From: Micrasema longulum
Taxonomy: Eukaryota; Arthropoda; Insecta; Trichoptera; Brachycentridae
Length of the DNA: 64,000 nucleotides
Direction of reading: 5' to 3'
NCBI GenBank assembly: GCA_022494885.1
Contig: JAGVSM010001347.1
Span: forward strand, 1-64,000
Position numbers and translations under genes: made by a program. Shown piece after piece: positions 1 through 11,549 of the stretch (the first letter of the stretch is position 1; each line of letters starts with the position of its first letter). The notes beneath the pieces were generated by a model, which made no database searches, had not been told where the DNA came from, and worked only from the letters and a program-made list of their open reading frames with translations.

Positions 1-1255
1 CAATACACATTAGTTTTGTGTTTTATATTTATTCGTCACGATACATTAATTTGTAAACCGATTATTACAAATATTTATTTGGTCTTCCTATTCCCATTTT
101 CTTGGAAAACTTTTTTAAACGGCCATAACAATCGAAATATTTGAGTAAATAATAAGAATTCTGAATTCCTGAACAAGGCAATTGAGTGGAAATCAGTATT
201 TGATACTTAGTGCAGCTTTAATTTAACTGCAACGACTTTTTTAAATTATCTATTTGTTTTTTTTGTTAACTTAATCTTTTTTTTTTCAGAAAATAAAATT
301 GTCATATCACAAAATATTTACATGAAATCTGTATTTACTCAAATTGGACAAAGTAAAAAAAAAACATTTTCAGACAATACACCCTCCTTTATAAACATAT
401 AAACTGTATTAAAAAGTTTATAAATAAGTTAGGTTAAAACTGATATCTAACAGTATGTCAACCTTACCTAAAATCAAACTTAGGACTTTATTTGGTTAAG
501 GACGACTTTTTAAAAAATAAGATTACAAATTTATAAAAATAGTTTTCTAAATTATTTATTCAAGGAATCGTAAATATTTGCTTTTAATGCAATTAAAAAC
601 GTAAAACAAAGAACGGTTTTTTAAAGAATAAATAAAAATTAAATTTAAAAAAATCTTCTCTCACTCTTTAAAAAGCTCATTTTCAAAGAAGTATTTAAAA
701 TTTAAGTCACGCTTTCCGGGCATTTTAGTAAGCTTTATGAATTGGAAAGTAGTGCTTGAAAGGCAATTTATCGACAATTTATTAATTCAGTGCTTCGCTT
801 GATCACCACTTCAAATTCGTATTTATAAAATAATTTTAGTCTAAAGCAGCTTCGACGAAAATAGTAATTTAAAAAAATAATTTTCTTTCAATTGTAGTGC
901 TTTATAAGTAACGGCAATTCAAAAAAACATTTTTATTCTACAACCTGTACAGATTTTTGATTAAATAAGATAAATTCATGGACATCATAGTATTTTTTTA
1001 GTTGAGAACATTATTTTTTGTATCAATAATTCAAGATCAAAAAAATGTTAGGGTTTATTACGAATAAAAAAAAACATATTTTTTTAAATACCAAATGATA
1101 TTTCGAAAAGTAATTAAACCTTACCATTCACGTTACAATAATGTTAAACCTGGTTTCAAATAATTTAAAATATAGTTTGCTAAATACAGCAAATTTCCTG
1201 GTTCATGCGGATGAAGAATACAATGTAAAATAGAAAAATGAAATCTGGTAAAAAT
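1..1255. other. AT-rich sequence without recognisable gene
   Basis: I see only AT-rich sequence with homopolymer A and T runs. No open frame of useful length, RNA gene or repeat shared with the rest of the window was recognised. It may be very old transposon debris. Confidence 0.5.
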
Positions 1256-1258
1256 AAA

Positions 1259-1521
1259 TCCGCCTCGTAGTGAAGTGGTTGCTGCATTCGCTATCGATGT
1301 TTGAGGTCCCAGGTTCGATTTCCGGCAGAATCAAATAAAAAATATTTATTTTAAAGGTGTTTCACTCCAATATTTCACTGTCCCTGAGCTTGCACCTGAA
1401 GCGTAAGACAAATCACTTTACCTTCATGTAATAGATGATCGAAATATGCTGAATTTTGTGTATAAACGTAGTGTCCTACGCAATACTGCGTGCGGCAAGG
1501 AGAATGATGCTGATAATGAAA
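1259..1521 (+). repeat. tRNA-derived SINE, near full length
   Basis: Copy of the window's main SINE family. The head resembles a tRNA gene: an A-box-like stretch (cgtagtgaagtggttgc) and a B-box-like stretch (ggttcgattt) at 1312-1321. The body carries the conserved family phrases 'ttcactgtccctgagc' and 'acctgaagcgtaagac', and the 3' end is a short GAT-rich tail (gaatgatgctgataatga) rather than poly(A). The RNA polymerase III promoter boxes are as expected for such elements; activity is unlikely at this divergence. Comparable copies lie at 11.1, 33.8 and 36.6 kb. Confidence 0.8.
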
Positions 1522-1567
1522 CATAGTAAACATTAAATGCTTCATTTCTTCTTTTTTTAAAATGTTT

Positions 1568-1630
1568 TAAACTACGAGACTTCTTGCATGGTAGGCGAAC
1601 GCGCTGGCCACTACACCACGAGGCAATATT
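1568..1630 (-). repeat. SINE head fragment, reverse strand
   Basis: On the reverse strand this reads gcctcgtggtgtagtgg followed by the 'gcctaccatgcaagaagtctcg' type tRNA-like segment. Only the tRNA-like head is present; body and tail are missing. It lies 50 bp after a forward copy. Confidence 0.7.
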
Positions 1631-2139
1631 TAATGAGGGGGGGAGGAGTCGAAATCTATCATGACGTCAGCTCGGTTACTAAATCCTGCGAATTATCTGG
1701 AAACTTCCTCAATACTTTTTTAACATCAATTTAATAGAATTGATTGTACTCGTATGAGAGTTTATTGTATTAACAATATAGATATGCCGTTTCAATAACT
1801 CTATTGCATAGAACAATAGCGTTCCAAATCTTTGGGTTGGTTTTTGGTTTAACAATAGACCCGTAACGGACAGTTTCGGTTTGCACTTCCAATTCTCGGC
1901 CTAAGTACCTACGGCCCGTTGTATTGTTGTAACCTGTAGTTAACTTTGTGATTGTTATCAATGATTATTCATATAATGGTTTTTGTCCGTATCGGGGACT
2001 CTACAGTTCGTATTATTACTCTGAGGTATACATATATTGAAACATTTCTTCGCAACTTCTATAAATACAAGACGGACGCAAAGTCAGACCAGAAATATAT
2101 GACACAAAACAAAGACAATAAACACAACTTCTTCTACCA

Positions 2140-2615
2140 AAGACAACAAATTTGGGTAAATTTTTACAAAAAACATATTACAACAGAGAAGAAGAACATT
2201 TTAGAGAAGAGAATATATAAGTCTAGGCATCCACAAGGCTTATGACCTGTCATTGGCTGGTTTAAGTGACTACTTTACACACTGTGTAACATTTACCATT
2301 CTGCCTGTATTTGAACATCTATATTCCTTCGATTCTTCCATCTGTTGACGTTTGTGAAGTTAAAGAACTGAAACTTTTATTGTTGCGGGTGAGATTCACA
2401 TGATTGAATTATTTCACCTGCATACTAGGCGACGCCTAAAAATATTTTTTAATTTAAATACTTCATCTTGGACCATATTCTACCATATTCTCACCATCTT
2501 CTCTTCTCTAAAATGATATTCATCTCTGTTTTGATATATTAATATTTACAGCTCCCTAGGGGGTTGTACTAGTCCTTGTCTACAAAAATTTGGACAAACT
2601 CAAAACATTATTGGT
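2140..2615 (+). mobile_element. Foldback element, dominant family (copy A)
   Basis: One of at least 13 copies of a family typified by the phrases 'gtctaggcatttacagggc', 'gacctgtcattggctggt' and 'ggccactttacacactgtg'. In this copy the internal part runs forward to the phrase 'actaggcgacgcc' (about 2425), and the sequence at 2483-2610 is the reverse complement of the family's left end, including the 'ccctaggggg' block and 'gtccttgtctaca'. The family therefore has long terminal inverted repeats. No transposase frame is present; it is non-autonomous. Confidence 0.7.
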
Positions 2616-2810
2616 CAATTTTTTTATTCTTCGATTTCCTAGCCCGCAAACATTATAATATTGTCAATAATCTCTTAGAATTTAAATATAAGTTAAAATA
2701 TTTTATAAGTCCACTTATACAATTTATTTAATAAAAAAAAAATATTGCCAAATGCAATTCTATATACTCTGTAAAGTTGTGTGATTGAAGACATATACAT
2801 GTGGAATTGT

Positions 2811-2909
2811 GTAAACAAAAATACATACTGTTCAAATTGTTTCTGATTTAAACTGTATTTTTACAGTTTAAATCAGAAACGATTTGAACCAGTATGTATT
2901 TTTACTAAA
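2811..2909. repeat. Near-perfect 99-bp hairpin
   Basis: Arms of about 47 bases (2811-2857 and 2861-2909) are reverse complements with only a few mismatches, separated by a loop of about four bases. The apex reads actgta-tttt-tacagt. It could be a small MITE or a single fold-back duplication. No coding capacity. Confidence 0.85.
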
Positions 2910-2919
2910 CTACATTATA

Positions 2920-3685
2920 AAAAAAAAACGATTAAGTATGGATATATCGGTTAGCAAATGACTTTTTTTTAAAAGAGTTTTAAAATACTATTTCATAAAT
3001 GGATAACTATAAGGACTACAAATAAAGCTGAGGAACATGTTTCATACGTTAAAGTAAAATTGGTTTAATTGTTTTTTATTCGCTTTTTCTTGGTTTTTTT
3101 ATACACTGAACATACACTTGTACTGATCAGTGGAGCTATTACATTAATAAAAAATGGCGTTCATTACCATAGTACGTTTTGTTGGATTATTGAAATAAGA
3201 GAAAACATTTTAATGCAAGAACAAATCGGATTTTTGGTGAAAAACAGAACAAGGTTTGTTCGATGAAGCACAAAAGAATCTGATAGTCTATTGAGCTTAT
3301 TTGGAATGACCAAAGAAGACAATTAGCCGCGAATAACGGATCCAAGTTTCATCTCGTATTTCCACTAATTAGATTTCTATCTTCATTGCCAAAGGGAATG
3401 TGAGATGAGAACCAATCAGAGCTATGTATTGTATGAGAGAGTCCATATATGTTAGAACGAATGGGGTACAAATACAACGTAGATATGCTTTTAATTCGAT
3501 TAAAACTTTGATTTTATTGTAGCATATTATTTTTCCGTGAACTTTGCGGAGTAGAACCAGAATTCTGGACGAGTGTTTTCGACTCGACAGATTCTCTATG
3601 ATATAAAACATAAAAAAGGAAATTGAGGAAGGATTATTTTATTTAAATTATTTATTGACAATTCTTGATGGAATTCCGTTGTAAT
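2920..3685. other. AT-rich interval, unassigned
   Basis: Short open frames occur here (for example 3069-3266 forward and 3369-3611 reverse), but their composition is that of chance frames. I recognise no protein motif and no repeat shared with elsewhere in the window. Confidence 0.4.
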
Positions 3686-3689
3686 GATG

Positions 3690-4135
3690 TAATAACTTAT
3701 ATTTACATATAAGTTATTAATTTAAAAAATACTTGGTACACTTACACTTATTTATTTTGACCAATTAGCGCTTTAGAATTTAAAAACTTACCCTTATTAG
3801 CCCCCTTAGTTAGACCCTGTACATTGTAATAAAACAATAAATATTTTTCACATAATTTTATAAAGTACACCGCCGCCAACACATGTTTCAATAATTTGTC
3901 TCACTCTGTTCCATTGCAATATTGCGTATTGTATCTTTTTCAACTTATGTTTAAATGTACCTACACTTAAGATAATATTTAGTTTTAAATAAATTACCCT
4001 TACACTGTATAATATTCACCAGTCTGAAGATGCCCATTAGAGGGTGAAAGCGCTAATTGGTCAAAATAAATAAGTGAAAGTGTACCAAGTATTTTTTAAA
4101 TTAATAACTTATATGTAAATATAAGTTTTTACATC
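3690..4135. mobile_element. Large inverted-repeat element, possibly Penelope-like
   Basis: Sequence at about 3690-3780 is the reverse complement of about 4045-4130; both arms include the block 'agcgctaattggtcaaaat', the 'acttggtacac' block and a terminal palindrome around ataagttattaa. The interior (about 260 bp) is unique. Next to the right arm lies 'ctgaagatgcccattagagg' followed by gtgaaagcg, a layout that resembles the CTGANGA ... GAAA signature of Penelope-like element ends. Inverted truncated copies are common for that class. Assignment is tentative; a foldback MITE is the alternative. Confidence 0.55.
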
Positions 4136-4550
4136 ATGAGTAAACATTAGTTCGCCTTGTGCACGAACATTTTTAGGTTTACCGAAGAACATTTTTACCA
4201 GTGATTTTTGCGAACTTAAATATATTTTTTTTTTTTATCAAGAAGAGCTGAAAAGGGAAATACGTATTTGTTAAATTTGGCGAAGTGGTAAACAAGCCGT
4301 ACCCCAAATTTATCATTTAAATCGAGATAATTAACTTGATATGAAATGCTACGCTTTGGCCGGTGACATTTTTACTCCATTATCACGAGAAGCCTAAAAA
4401 GGTCTCTGTAAAAAGGTTCTCAGGGGACTTCCCTTTACAATGGCCAAACGGTCCGATCTGAAAATAAACAGCATTGTTTTACTAGGGAGTGTTCAGGCCT
4501 CATAAGAAATATGGTGTTTTTGTAAACATTTTAACCAGGTAAAAAACTAA

Positions 4551-4665
4551 TTTCGCTTGTGGTGTACTGGTGAGCGCATTCGGCTACCCTGCTTCTCTAA
4601 GACAAGGAATCAAATCATGAAATTTGTGCTATGATTCTTGACAAAGTCAGGAAAAGTATTTTTAA
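4551..4665 (+). repeat. SINE, diverged partial copy
   Basis: Reads gcttgtggtgtactggtgag then 'gcgcattcggctaccctgc', matching the tRNA-like head of the SINE family. The B-box (ggaatcaaatc) is degraded and the body is lost. Confidence 0.5.
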
Positions 4666-5034
4666 CAGAAATATTTAAGGTATTTTTTAATACACAGCTA
4701 TTTATCCGCGTTTGGATTAAGTAAATAATATAGTTCTATGTGTAAAGTAGAACCTGAACTTTGGATGAAAGTTTTTGAGAGTAATCAATGGCTACTTTAA
4801 GTTAAAAGTTTTGAAAAAGAAAATTAAAAAGAAACTAGTTTATATTGCCTGAGGTACCAGGTTAAATTTCCGATTAAGACGAGATTTTAGATTTCTTTAT
4901 GGAGTATTTTATTTTTCCCTTTTGAAACTTCAATAATCTATTAAAAATTATTTTCTTAGGTATCGTGTGCTAAGCAGCTGGCTGGGCTGGAGTTACAATA
5001 TTTAAGGCAATTTATTGGACAAAAACAACATCTC

Positions 5035-5155
5035 CTGGTTCTTGCTAGAACATATCGTCCCATCTCAACACAGGACTTTTAATCCCATGGAGTTGGGACT
5101 TATGTCTCAAATAATGTACGGTAAACTAATGTATGTAAATAAATAAATATAGAGC
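5035..5155 (+). repeat. LINE 3' UTR end with TAAA tail
   Basis: The phrase 'cccatctcaacacaggactt' followed by 'cccatggagttgggactt' and 'tgtctcaaat' recurs at 9065-9150 (same strand) and in part at 42590-42635 (reverse). It ends in aaataaataaata. This layout fits the 3' end of a 5'-truncated LINE insertion. Confidence 0.55.
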
Positions 5156-6010
5156 ATGATCGACGGATGCACTCTGGTTTTAACGGGCTTATTCTCTTTG
5201 GATCTGAAGATCCAGCGACGATCCACGAATTTCCACATAAAAAGAAAACGTTTCTCTTTTATTGACGGCGTCCGTCTACTTTCAACTGAAGGAATGTCTG
5301 AATCGGATACAAAAATCTTAAATGATCTTCTTAATGCTTGGCAATCGCGATGGGAATTTTCTGAGGGTTACTTTTCTTTTTTTTCTTTCAGTCCGTCAGC
5401 GCTTAAAATTTTTAATTTTAAAGTTGGGTTCTATACTGGACAACGCAGTTTTTAAAAGATTCTGGTAAATTTAATGAAAAATTGTGAGTTTTTAATGATG
5501 TCGATTCCCCTTCGTGCTGCTGCGTATATCCTCATCAATCTTTTGGAAACATCCTGTGGTCTTGCTTCTTCCTTTCCATCTCTCTACGATTACTGAATGG
5601 AGCTTTTCGCCACTATCCGTGGTCCTGTTATATGTCTTATTGGACAAATAAATCTATTGGCTATCAAAACAAAATTCAAGACGCTTTAAAAGTTTTGTAA
5701 TCATTTCGGCGAATTGATCATGTCCAATCAATTTAATCTAAGACAGTAAGAAATTCACTTCCCAGTTTTTCTCAATCCAATGAAAAGCATATTATGTGCT
5801 CCTGGATTATTTTCTTAAAGCACAAATATGCTATGGCCACCAGATTACAGAGAGCTTCTTCGAGCAGCTTTTACCGCTGGGCCACGATCTATTTTTTTAT
5901 GTATATGGGCACCGATAAGGAGACTTACGTCCTCGGATGCTTAATGTATCACGATGTCAAATCACCGATTCTTGGGGATTTTTTTAGCACAGTCTTTTAA
6001 GAATTTAAAA
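5156..6010 (+). pseudogene. LINE remnant: RT C-terminal region and 3' part
   Basis: The open frame from 5156 to 5455 (99 codons) contains LLNAWQSRWEFSEG and then FKVGFYTGQRSFKRF-like sequence. This matches the 'WQxRW ... LTGHGxFxxYL' region seen at the C-terminus of R1/LOA/I-type LINE ORF2 proteins. After a frame break, 5485-5710 continues with SPSCCCVYPHQSF ... LWSC, the usual Cys-rich 'C-CG ... EH' block in degraded form. From about 5705 to 6000 the sequence is homologous (opposite strand) to 33450-33765, including an open frame reading SSSSFYRWATIYFF...YMGT. Stops and frameshifts make it a pseudogene. Clade assignment is inference; function would have been reverse transcription at the target site. 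Confidence 0.65.
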
Positions 6011-6525
6011 ATATTCGTAGACGGCCGTACAAAATTTATTTTCCAAACATGTTTTTTTTTCAATCTCCTTATCTGAAAATATTAAACGAATCCGACATTC
6101 TAAGTTGCTACTTAAGATAATTTCTATCATTAACGATAATTCTGAATACAAGCGAACAAAAGATTAATTTAATTTAATTTGAAATTAATTCAAAAGAGAT
6201 GTAATAAACGTTCACGAGAAATACTAAATAAGAAATAAGAACGGTCGTGAAATGTTTTTACGACAAGGAACAAAATCTTTTTTGTATTTAAAGTAAAAAT
6301 TCAACAATTACGAGTATTTCATATAAATAAACTTACTATAGACATTTGTGGGTAAAAAAACATTGAAAAATTAGGCATTTAATTTGAATGGATTAAATAT
6401 GTTTTTTTTTCTGATTTTGTTTTAATTTAAAGGGAATTGATGAGTAAATATTTTATCTAGACAGACAGATTAACACAAAAAAGAAATCTCTAAGAATTAA
6501 AGTAATGATAATAGCACTCAAAACT
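6010..6525. other. AT-rich interval, unassigned
   Basis: No repeat or frame recognised. The start carries the block 'ttttttagcacagtctttt', shared with 35430-35450 and probably the last part of the preceding LINE family. Confidence 0.4.
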
Positions 6526-6529
6526 GCGC

Positions 6530-6600
6530 ATTTTCTTACCATGCAAGAGATCTCGGGCTCAATTCCTGACATGATTGAATTTTTATTTAATTTTATTATT
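6530..6600 (+). repeat. SINE fragment (B-box region)
   Basis: Contains 'accatgcaagagatctcggg' followed by ctcaattcctgacatgattgaa, the anticodon-arm to B-box part of the SINE head. Body missing. Confidence 0.5.
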
Positions 6601-7030
6601 TTTATTTATATTTGAAATCAACAGTCATAATAATTACAATATATTAAAAATAACAACAAATAACAAGACCAATTATGGGTTTCATATAGGAACAAAAATA
6701 TAATAAAACATGTACAGTTCGCTAGGGGTGAAAGGAAGTGGGGCGGGAAAATAGGGAAGGAAGAGAAAAAGAAAAAATAGTAAGTGTATATAAAACAATG
6801 AAAAAATAAATAAAAATGTTTATAAATGAACACATACAAAATACATACATATACATACACACACAATTATATATACGTATGCATATATATACATACATAC
6901 ATACACATACATACATACATATTATACACACATGAACATGCACATATAATATATATATGTACACATACATATACACATGAACATATACGCATACACTAAT
7001 GCACATACATACGCGTACATATATATAATC
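6601..7030 (-). repeat. LINE 3' UTR-like sequence plus CATA microsatellite
   Basis: 6601-6700 resembles other reverse-strand LINE 3' ends in the window (ttatttatatttgaaatcaacag; compare 26490-26520). It is followed by a purine-rich stretch (6720-6780) and by an impure (ATAC)n/(CA)n microsatellite at about 6836-7030. The open frames across 6618-7006 are products of the microsatellite and are not genes. Confidence 0.6.
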
Positions 7031-7034
7031 AATA

Positions 7035-7830
7035 ATAAAATAATAAAATCTAATTAGTAAAACGATAAAAAAATAGTTACTAAAAATTTGCTTTTGTGAC
7101 GTCTCTATCGCAATTTTGATATATTGTTTAAAACAGTATTTTGTTTCGTTGAAAAGATCTATTGCGCTAATTTTTTTTATCGCATGAAGAGCATACTTAA
7201 TAAATGTATTAATTTTTACCCAGATTCGATTGTTAAAGAGATGTTGAAAATAGATGATTGAGTCTACTATTAATTTTTATGAAATAAGGTATATTTACTG
7301 TAGAATCTAGAGTAATTACCTAACTTTTATAAAATAAAAATGATTGAGATTCGCTCTGGTTGGTGTGACGAAATAAAATAACGAATGAATGAAATAAAAA
7401 ATGGATTTTTGGGTTTGTGAAATTTATAAATCCTGTATAATTTTTTTGATAAATTAATTATTACAAATAAACGGCAAATCATTTTAGATTATTAGATTTT
7501 CATGGGGATATTTGAATACGATTCAAAATCAGCTTAACATAAATGATTCGTTAAATTAATAATTATTGATGAACTTTATTGGTAGTGAGGGTAAACTAAC
7601 GATAGTTGAACTTTATTGTTCTCAAAGCAAACTCAGTAATTCAAATATTGACCCAGGGAACTAATTTAGTTTGTATTGGGCAATGTGAATTATGAATTTT
7701 ATGGGTACTCGAATAAGCAATAACTGTATTTTGCATTTATTAGACATTTAAATTAATTATTTATGTGTACGAGTGAATAAAGAATACAGTTTTGAGTAAA
7801 AACGAAATCGAGTGAAATTCAGTCCATGCC
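7035..7830. other. AT-rich interval, unassigned
   Basis: No gene, RNA or shared repeat recognised. Long A/T tracts dominate. Confidence 0.4.
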
Positions 7831-7835
7831 TAAGC

Positions 7836-7912
7836 TACCATGTTAGATTTCTCGTCTGGCGGACGTGAAATATTACTTTTAAAGGTGGTTCTACACTGCA
7901 ATATTTCTTTTT
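7836..7912 (+). repeat. SINE body fragment
   Basis: Contains 'gacgtgaaatattacttttaaaggtgg' type sequence and ctacactgcaatattt, matching the SINE body just after the tRNA-like head. Ends are not clear. Confidence 0.4.
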
Positions 7913-8174
7913 TTTTCTTGGGATTTAAATTTTTCAAATGTTGGTACATGTCTAAATCAAGTTGTCTTTAAAAACGCATTAAATGTCATGAATGAGTTGT
8001 TCTGTCTGTTAACGCAAGTGTAAGATGGCCGGTGAAGGGGTGTTGACGACTCAGGTTTACTCGGGCAGACATGGTTTACTTTCTAGTTTTATGCATCTAT
8101 CAGAATTCGCACTGTGAATATTTTAAGACGTTTTTTTGCCACCCATTCGCTCATTACGTAAAAACCGACCCAGA

Positions 8175-8390
8175 GCTCATTTCTTGATTTTGTCGAAAAT
8201 GCTTATCTCAACCTTACATAATGTGTAAAGTGGCCACTTAAAGCAGCCAATGACAGGTAATAAGCCCAGTGGATGCCAGACTTCTATATTCTCTTTTCTA
8301 AAATGTTTTTCATCTCTGTTGTAATAATATGTTGGTATTACATAATTTATGTATTTCAACATTTATTCACCTATTGTTCGCAGTTTTATC
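8175..8390 (-). mobile_element. Foldback family copy B (arm)
   Basis: Reverse-strand arm containing 'gtgtaaagtggccacttaaa', 'cagccaatgacagg' and tctctgttgtaata. The opposite arm follows 200 bp later as copy C, so B and C may be one disrupted element. Confidence 0.65.
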
Positions 8391-8587
8391 ACACATTCAC
8401 CTGATAGATAGCATTTCGACAGCATTCAGCCTACTTTCATTCTTGTTTTTCTAATTTCATACTTTGCTTCCATACATGTAGAGTTAGCACTCAGACTAAC
8501 AGTTTATTTTGCCTACTGCAACAAACATTTATTTGTCATGGCTGATTATCTTTAGTGCATATACAGTTTGGCAATTTATGTTTAAAT

Positions 8588-8795
8588 GTTTGTAGACAAG
8601 GCTGAATTTCACTCCCTTTAGATTCAAATTTATTGCAGCAGAGAGGATATAAAGACATTTACAAAGCTCATAACCTTTCATTGGCTGGTTTAAGTGGCCA
8701 CTTTACGCATTGTGCACCATTCACCATTATGGCTTTGTTTAAACATCTATATTTCCTCAAGTCTACCATCTGTTGACTTTTGTTGATCTCAGCAA
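8588..8795 (+). mobile_element. Foldback family copy C (arm)
   Basis: Forward arm beginning tgtttgtagacaaggctg, then 'ttcattggctggtttaagtg' and 'gtctaccatctgttgacttt'. The tctaggcatt block is worn down to aagacatttacaaag. Confidence 0.65.
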
Positions 8796-9049
8796 AATGT
8801 TCGTATGAGGTTTTATAGAGCACAAATTATGTCGAGAGTGTTTAATATTTTGGGAGAGCGTATTAAGCTCTTAAGAACAAAAACTATTTTTAAGAAAGGA
8901 GTTAAGGACTTGATCCTTAATAATTATTCGAATGATTGAGTTTTCTATTTACCATGTTAATGTGTCATATATTTATTTTAAATTTTTATTATTTTTGTTT
9001 TATTTCTGATCTTTTAAAATATTTGTGATGATATACCCTTGTGTCTGTG

Positions 9050-9160
9050 TCAACTAATTGCTTATCCCAACTCAACACAGGAATTTTCGTCCCATGGAGT
9101 TGAGACTTGTCTCAAATGATGTGTAATAAACTGTCTTTAAGTCAATAAATAAAAAAGGAA
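9050..9160 (+). repeat. LINE 3' UTR end (second copy)
   Basis: Same family as 5035-5155: 'atcccaactcaacacagga', cccatggagttgagactt, tgtctcaaatgatgt, then a short A-rich tail with aataaataaaaaa. Coding part absent. Confidence 0.55.
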
Positions 9161-9177
9161 AAAAATAATACCAAAGT

Positions 9178-9560
9178 AATTAAAAGAGCTGAAACCTTTA
9201 TTGACGTGGATGAGATTCACTTGGTAGAATTATTACACCTACTAGAAAACACCGGAAAATACAATTTAATTTTTATTATTATTTTCAGAGTAGTTGCATT
9301 TTTTAAAGCAGCAGTATTTTTGGTATGTTTTTATGTTTGCAGACGATGCTGGATTTCACTCGTTAGGGAGTTATTCAGATTTATACTTGAAAAAACAGAA
9401 GGAAAACATTTTTGAGACATATGACCTGCCAAACAGAGCTTTTGACATTGCCTATTTTAAACATGGGCAGAATGATAAATATTTTCAATTGTATAAAGTA
9501 GCCACTTAAACCAGACGATGATATATCATAAGGCCTGTAAATGCCTTCCATAATTCCGTT
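9178..9560 (+). mobile_element. Foldback family copy D, rearranged
   Basis: 9178-9260 carries the internal phrases 'aaagagctgaaacctttatt' and gagattcacttgg. 9325-9425 carries the left end (tttgcagacgatgctggatt, ttagggagttattcag, gaaaacatttttgag). 9430-9545 is the reverse arm (aaagtagccacttaaacc, cctgtaaatgcctt). The order indicates an internal deletion or two overlapping insertions. Open frames across it (9206-9509) have no protein homology I recognise. Confidence 0.6.
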
Positions 9561-9624
9561 TCAATTATGTGTTTTCTTTTTCACAGTAGAAGCTGTTTGA
9601 TTGTAAAATAATCTATGCATTAAT

Positions 9625-10725
9625 GTCAGAGACCTTATTAATTCACATTTAAATCATAATTAAAAAGCAACGTTTTTCCTTTCTCCATTGGCATTGTCAT
9701 TGCATATTTTTTTTATTCAGATAACAAATAAAAATACAATATTACTACTGAATACAATTTTTTTACATTAATTAAATATATATATTTACATCAACGTTTC
9801 CCATTACGTAAAAGAAATAAACAATTCTTGAGTATATAATGGTGAGTGACGTCTTATAAAATTTTAATTCATTTAAATTATCAATATTTTTAGGATAACA
9901 TATATAAATTGCAAAAAATAAAAATATATATACGGTGTTTTTAATCAGTGCTACAAAAAGAAGAATTATAAATGTTACTTTTCACACCTTTCTTAAATAT
10001 ATTGTATTTCTGACTGTACTTTTTACTATCTTTGTTCATTTCATTAGAGAAAAATATTCCTCTGTTAGTAAAATGATGTGCTAAAACCTTAATTTTTTTA
10101 AAATAATTTAAGAGTGGGAAAAGTAGACGGTTTTTTCAAAATAAATTTTATAATTAATTTGTGTATTTTTTCGACCGGTGAAATGTTTGTTTTAAAAGCA
10201 TCCGATGATTTTTCGATGGCTAATATATTCCTTAATCTAATAAATACATAAATAAGTTTTCTCTAATCTAATATTTTTATCAATTATAATGCTTAAATAT
10301 TCTATGCTTATTTTTTTCAGTGATTTGAAGGCAATTATATACATACTTAAAGTATTGTAAATGTATGCTCAATACGTAATTTGCAAGGTAAAAAATAAGC
10401 TAGTCGCATTTCAAAAATCGCAATGGATTTTGCTCTTCTCTGTCCGCCGTAATAAACACTTCCAGTTTTACGTTATATCCACGTAAACAAGCCATCCATG
10501 GCGCATCCTTCATAGTAGGCTGTATGGATAGATGTAGCTCGTGTCATCACGATAAGTAAACGGATATTACCTGCAGAGTATACACAGTCCTGGCCAGGCT
10601 AAACGGATGGCCAGTGAACCGTGGAATAGTTTGTCAATCATAATCCTGCTAGTATTAAATACATACTTACCACCTGAGAATGTTTGTCTAAAACGATTGA
10701 TTGAACCGATACAGTAGGCAAGGGT
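9625..10725. other. AT-rich interval, unassigned
   Basis: No coding or RNA gene recognised. A slightly GC-richer stretch at about 10430-10640 contains no long frame and no repeat seen elsewhere in the window. Confidence 0.4.
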
Positions 10726-10734
10726 TTTCCATTT

Positions 10735-11026
10735 ATTTATTTATCACTTTATATACATTTGCGTTTTATTTATTATTTGTTGATTTATTTATTTACGGGC
10801 GTATTAAATCCATAAAACAATGGTAAATACAATTAATGGTAAAGTAAACTGTCATTATCCAGTCCCCGAAATTGAAGAACATCCTGATAGCATCAAAGGT
10901 AGGCCTATTTACACGCTCATTTTTTTGATTAAAATATTTTATCAAATTAAATGAGTTTTCTCGCCCGTATGTGCATAATATATGATAAGGGAGATGGAAA
11001 GGAATGGAAAAAAGTATTATGCTCAT
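10735..11026 (-). pseudogene. Jockey-like LINE 3' end, reverse strand
   Basis: On the reverse strand a 77-codon frame (11026 to 10793) reads FSIPFHLPYHILCTYGRENSF at its start, which can be aligned with the 'FxxPxxRTNYGxNSPxxR' segment near the C-terminus of Jockey-type ORF2. It is followed by 'tatggatttaatacgcccg' and taaataaataaat, the same 3' UTR style as the LINE copies ending at 56830 and 62490. The protein match is weak; the 3' UTR match is stronger. Confidence 0.45.
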
Positions 11027-11097
11027 GGTTACAACTTAAAAGTATTCAATCATTAAACATTTTGTAAACGTTTTTTTTATTGATTATTTACTTATTT

Positions 11098-11360
11098 ATC
11101 GGCCTTCTGGTAAAATGGTCAGCGCGTTAGCCTACCATGCAAGATGTCTTGGGTTCGATTCCTGACAAGATTGATATGAAATATTTATTTAAAAGAGTAT
11201 TTTCACACTGGAGTATTTGATAGTCCCTGGACTGGTATCTGAAGCGTAAGACTGATCATCTTACCTTCGTGTAACAAAAATGATCAAGATACACTGCGGT
11301 TGGTGTATCAATGCAGTGCCCTATGCACCATTAGGTGCGAAAAGGGAAAAATAATGATTA
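11098..11360 (+). repeat. tRNA-derived SINE, near full length
   Basis: Head with 'tggtaaaatggtcagcgcg', cctaccatgcaagatgtc and a perfect B-box ggttcgattcc (11152-11162). The body has 'agtccctggactggtatctg' and 'gaagcgtaagactgatcatc', and the 3' end has 'tgcaccattaggtgcg' before an aataatgatta tail. One of the best preserved copies. Confidence 0.85.
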
Positions 11361-11549
11361 TCGTATTTTAATTTGGCTTTTTACATATTTCATACGTTTT
11401 TTGGATATTTATTTAATATAAAAAAGTAAAACATTTTTGTACGTTTTTATATGTAAATTCATATAATCATTCTATATTTAATGTTTCTATCTCCCTAATG
11501 GAGCAAAATGCCTTTGTTTATAGAAGAGTTCATTTTTCAAATAAATTGC

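Noticed and set aside
1259..1330. Possible tRNA gene (A and B boxes)
   Set aside because: The tRNA-like part is followed by a conserved body and tail seen in many copies, so it is a SINE head.
6618..7006. Two reverse-strand open frames rich in Tyr, Val, Cys and Phe
   Set aside because: They are translations of the CATA/CA microsatellite and neighbouring low-complexity DNA.
10430..10640. Less AT-rich patch as a host exon
   Set aside because: No long frame, splice-like arrangement or conserved motif could be supported.
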